The notes under the pieces were generated by a model. The model was given only the letters and a program-made list of their open reading frames with translations, made no database searches and was not told the origin of the DNA. The position numbers and the translations under genes were made by a program. DNA of 64,000 nucleotides from Loxodes magnus (lineage: Eukaryota; Ciliophora; Karyorelictea; Loxodida; Loxodidae): positions 186,001 through 250,000 of the forward strand of contig CAMPDV010000268.1 in assembly GCA_946699065.1 (NCBI GenBank). The letters run 5' to 3'. Below, piece by piece: positions 59,820 to 64,000 of the stretch. The first letter of the stretch is position 1. Each line of letters starts with the position of its first letter.

Positions 59820-62800
59820 AGTATGAAATAAACAAATTAAAAAAGCTAATTTTATATTAATTGAAAGAAAAATATTAATAAAACAGCGAATTTCTAAATT
59901 AGTTAAATTATATATAATTAGAGAAATAAGAGATAAATTAAATAAAAAGTTTCAACTATCATTTAAATAAAATTAATTTAAAATATTTTAGAAGTTTAGT
60001 TCTAAAAAAATTAATTACAAATAAATTTTAACTAAATAGCTATATAAATAAATTTTTAAAAAGTTACTAGAATACAGTCAAAAGCTTATAAATAAAATAA
60101 ATGTTTTTAGAACAAATTTTAGAGATAAACAAAATAATAAAGAAAAACTTAAGTTGTATTTTAAAAAGAACAAAACATTTAAGGATTTTTAAGATAAATT
60201 ACAAATAAAAGAAATACTGAGAGAAACTTAGAAGCGAGTAAATTAAAAAATACTTCAAGACTTTAAAAAATCAGAAAAAGAAAAATTAATTATGGTTTTA
60301 AATGAATGAACAATATAAAGCATTTAGCTTTTGACCAAACATTTATTTAATTTAATTTCATAAATAGTTATATTAAATATCATATAAACATATGGCTTTT
60401 ATTTTGAATAAAATTTAAATTAATTATAATCTTTTAAACCTATAAAAAACTTTCATTAAATATTAGAAGCAGTCATTACTTATTTTTACATAAGAAAATT
60501 ATAACGATCACTCTTCAAAAATTTGATGCTTCTTCGAATTTATTTAATTAAGTGTAAAGTAGTTGTTCTGTTATTCACTATATTAAGTCTTTTTAAAAAT
60601 ATGATTAATAATTTTGGATATCGGCATATAGCAGAATTTGTTGCTATACAACAAATCTATATGTAATAAAAATAATACCTTTTTATGTTAAAATTTTATC
60701 TTATATTCCTAGTAATTACTCTAAATAAAATTTCAAACAAACAAAAAATATAGCAAATTTCTCCTATAATTAATAATTAATATCTTTAATAAGGCTACCA
60801 AAATGATTTATTAATTATTGTAATTAATAATAATTTGAATTATAATCCTTAAACTTATTTTTTAAATAGGTATGTTAAAGTAAAAATTTAAAATATAAAT
60901 CAAAAAAGGTTAATTTATTTGGAAAAATATTTAATTTTATTAAATTTAAATTTTGCTTTAAAACTTTTATATGATTTTTGAAAGTTGTTTTGTATGATAA
61001 AATTTTCCTGAAATCAACTCAAATTTCATTAAAAATATCTTTAAAAGTTCTAGAATAAATCTTTTTAATAAAATAAATATTTTAATTTAAAGCTATCAAA
61101 AACTGTAAAAATATAATATTTAATAAATAAAAATAACTAAAGGAATATTAGCACATATATTGGTTCATAAATAGAGATATATTATATAATAAAAAACTTA
61201 AAAGTAAAAGAAAAGCAAAATAAAACTTAAAAATAAATTGAGACGTTATTTACAAAACAGCTTATAACTAAATATAAAAAGTTTAATATTTTTAAAAAAG
61301 AATCAAATTATATAAAATATCAAATCATATTATATTAAAGTGAAATCATATTTTATGAAATTTAATTAGTTAGATAAAAAATATAATAATTAGAAAAATT
61401 TTTAATCTAGTTAATTAATTAAAAATATTTTAATATTTGCATGAAATTTGAGTTCAAAAATAGATTAATTTATGAAATTAATTTAAATAAAAATATTGTA
61501 GAATTAAAAAAAATTTAGAAAATATTATTTAACCATTTAAATAAAAAATTAAAAAAAATAAATTGATGAATCTTGATGATTATAAAAGACATAAAAAGAT
61601 GTCTTACAAGAAACAAAAAAAAATTTTCATTGTAAAAATAAAATTTATAATGTAATTAATCAATGATAAAATTAATTAGTTAACTTAATTTACAAATATA
61701 TTAATAAAATTAACTTTTTCATAAAATATCTGAATATATTTTTAAACAGTTTGTTATATATAAAAGATAGTTATAATAAAATATTTTAATACTAATAAAG
61801 CTTAACTAATAAGAGCATTCTGAATTAAAAAAGACATTTATGAATAGCGAATTAAAATTAAATTTTTACTTTAGCACGTGAATAAATAAGAAAAATAAAA
61901 GGAGTGATATGTCGAATATATTATAAATAAAAAAAATAATCAAAAATTAATTTAAAGTTTATATTTAAGTTAATAATTTTACAATTTTAATTAATAAAAT
62001 TATATATGAAACTTAGATTCAAGTGAGTAGAATCAATTTATTTTCTTATAAAATTTATTTAAAAATTAGATTTAAAATAAATAAACAATTTAAATTTTCA
62101 TAACTAATTAATAGCTATTTTTAAAGAATATCTTTAATAAATGATTGCATAATAAAAATTAAGAGGATTATTTTTTTTTTTTTATTTGTTTTTAATCCTA
62201 AAGCTTTTTCTATTTCGTAGCTATTGAATTAAGCAATTTATTCGTATCTTGATAAAGATTTAAGTCATTTTGATTAATGATTTTATTTAGTGGTATGAAA
62301 AGAATTTAATTTAATTTTTGATAGAAATCTTTTAGTAAACTTATATGACTACTTTTTAACAATTTTTTTAATTTATTTAGCAATATTTTCAAATTATAGT
62401 ACTAAGAGCTCCGATAATTAGAAAATTATAAAATTTTAGTATCAAAATAAATTTTTTTTATGTATTACAGTGATGCTCTTCCTTAAAAATATATTATAGA
62501 ACCATAAAAATAGAATGAAAATATTAATTTAGCATAAAATCGTTTCTTAGTGTGCAAATGTTTTTATGCATTATAAATGTATTTATTATATTTAGTAGAT
62601 AGAATTAAAATTTCATATTTTACTTCTTAGGCTTTTTATTTTCTTAAAAAAATTAAGTAACTACTTTGATTAACTTTATTATAGATCTAAAATCAAATTT
62701 GTTCATTAAAATTGAAAAGATGCTTTATAAAAGAGATATCCATCATAAAAATACTTTAGATTATTTTTTTTTATTATTAAAATTATAAAATATCAAATAT
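59820..62800. other. A+T-rich sequence, no gene recognised
   Basis: About 3 kb with no supportable gene or repeat. A short hairpin (AAGACAT/ATGTCTT) near 61588 is of unknown meaning. Confidence 0.45.
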
Positions 62801-62809
62801 CTACCTTTA

Positions 62810-63353
62810 ATTCTTTCTTTATTGCTCAAATGCTATATCTCTCAAAATTTAATACCAACTATATTTTTATTTCTGTATAATGTTCCATTTGGAGTGCATA
62901 TTAATTACTAAACGATTGTCATAATTTTAAATTTTCTTGCTATTATTTTCATTCAAAATATCTGCAGTATCTTACAATATGACCAAAACTTCTGTAGCAT
63001 AATCATTACTTTTTTCTCTTATATATCAAGAAATTTTTTCTTATCTTTAAGTTCCTCATCCATAGTATCTTTCATGGATACGCTTGAAAGAAATATGCTT
63101 TCCTTCAACTCTACGAATTAATTAAACTTTTTTTTAATTGTTCGATTATCGAAATTACTAAAAATCCATTTTATTTTTTATTCTAAAACGTTAGAAATAA
63201 ATATATGATTTTTCCTTAGAGTTCTTATACATGTCTTTAAGTTTAAGATTTTCTCTTGCTTATTTTTAAATTTTTTAAGTATATTTTGATAATTTTATTC
63301 TGGTTGAGATGTTTCCTTTTTTTTTGAGGAAACTTTTTACAAAAATTTTCCAT
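62810..63353 (-). pseudogene. Type II ORF1 retroposon, minus copy of a head-to-head pair (E12)
   Basis: ATG at 63353 (MENFCKKFPQKK). The knuckle region reads FGHIVRYC with upstream Cys residues displaced. The C-terminal block CTPNGTLYRNKN and RDIAFEQ matches the plus-strand copy at 63.85 kb and the element at 9761. The coiled-coil part is present but frame changes are needed, so it is a decayed copy. Confidence 0.5.
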
Positions 63354-63380
63354 TTTATTATTATATTATAGATATAAAAT

Positions 63381-64000
63381 ATGGAAAATTTCTTGCTAAA
63401 AGTCTCCTCTAAACAGGATCCATCCAAATCAAATTATGATTAGCAAAATATACTTTAAGAACTCAAAGTAATGCAATAGGAAAATTTTAAATTTTTAAGA
63501 AACGTATAAGACCTTGAAGGAAAATTATATTCCTGATGTCTAACACATAAGAAAAAAATGAAAATAGATACTCAGCAAAGATAAAAATTGAATAATTAGA
63601 AAAAAATTCTACCAATTCCCAGAGCTGATTGAAAACATATTCTTTTAAAATATGTCGAGGAATGATCCGACTAATTTAGAACCTATAGATCGACCAGAAA
63701 AAATTACTTATAATAGAGAAGAAAAACAATGCTAATATTGCAGGAGATTTTACATACGCTAAGATACTGCTGATATTTCAAACGAAAGCAATAACAAGAA
63801 AATTTAAAATTATGATAATCTGTTAGTAATTTATATTGCACTCCAAAAGGGCTATTATACAGGGAAAAAAATGTACAAGAGGTAAATCTTGATGGACATT
63901 GCTCATACTCAGGAAAGAAGAAATTATAATATGATTGGAATTGAACTAGACTTAAACAAAATATCTTTAATTTAAAAGGGTTGACCTAGTACATCCAGAT
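63381..64000 (+). pseudogene. Type II ORF1 retroposon, plus copy of a head-to-head pair (E11), cut by window end
   Basis: ATG at 63381 (MENFLLKVSSKQDPSK). Coiled coil, motif NDPTNLEPIDR, knuckle CQYCRRF then HTLRYC one frame apart (CX2CX4HX4C if one base is corrected), CTPKGLLYREKN, then DIAHTQERRNYNMIGIELD. Homologous to the element at 9761-10579. It runs off the window, so its 3' end is unseen. Only 27 bp separate its ATG from that of the minus-strand copy. Confidence 0.55.

Noticed and set aside
1..64000. TA-bounded ciliate IESs, as in Paramecium or Blepharisma
   Set aside because: No pair of insertion boundaries showed only a TA repeat; all supported insertions have 12-16-bp repeats typical of LINE machinery. 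Without somatic sequence, IESs cannot be called.
1..64000. CRISPR arrays, bacterial promoters, operons or ribosome binding sites
   Set aside because: The sequence is eukaryotic; tandem repeats inside RepA are short, degenerate and without spacers.

Overview
The window is about 77-80% A+T and carries no prokaryotic signals. Coding regions become readable only if TAA and TAG are read as Gln and TGA as Trp. Trp falls on TGA at strongly conserved sites in unrelated proteins: Myb repeats, Kelch repeats, a LINE endonuclease and reverse transcriptase, zinc knuckles and a glycosyltransferase-like enzyme. The same genes seem to end at TGA. This is the ambiguous karyorelict-type ciliate code (NCBI table 27). 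I infer a karyorelict, or Condylostoma-like, ciliate genome, possibly germline. The species is not proven. Because no codon is an unconditional stop, open frames mean nothing here; every call rests on motifs, paralogue comparison or insertion boundaries. In long genes, ends are approximate.

Host genes are few. They are an R2R3 Myb gene on the minus strand (29.2-30.7 kb), a second Myb copy split by a SINE (14.6-16 kb), an intact type II membrane glycosyltransferase-like gene (55.8-57.6 kb, minus), a frameshifted paralogue of it (39.6-41.4 kb, plus), and a TRIM-like RING-coil-Kelch gene (43.5-51.6 kb) split by two retroelements.

The rest is dominated by retroelements. (1) A full-length 6.0-kb LINE at 44304-50310 has AP-endonuclease, reverse transcriptase, a C-terminal Cys/His motif and a 15-bp target-site duplication (TSD); a 5'-truncated copy lies at 22526-22953. 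(2) About fifteen copies or remnants of small 'ORF1-only' retroposons encode one Gag-like protein: a GF(F/L/Y) start, a coiled coil, a DPMxxE-like motif, a CX2CX4HX4C knuckle and a C-terminal GxIYRKK motif. Two of them (1909-2872 and 51651-52614) are both 964 bp with perfect TSDs. (3) Non-coding SINE-like families: RepA (about 510 bp, five copies plus remnants), SINE-B (310 bp, two copies with TSDs) and SINE-D (21.3-22.4 kb).

A segmental duplication links 22.37-26.48 kb with 42.33-52.90 kb. Each copy holds insertions missing from the other, so filled and empty sites can be read side by side. The strongest new signal is a small RNA hairpin (loop AATGA, bulge CTA, covarying stems) shared near the 3' ends of otherwise unrelated retroposon families; it is a candidate recognition signal for a common reverse transcriptase. 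The long stretches between features are A+T-rich sequence in which I recognise no gene.
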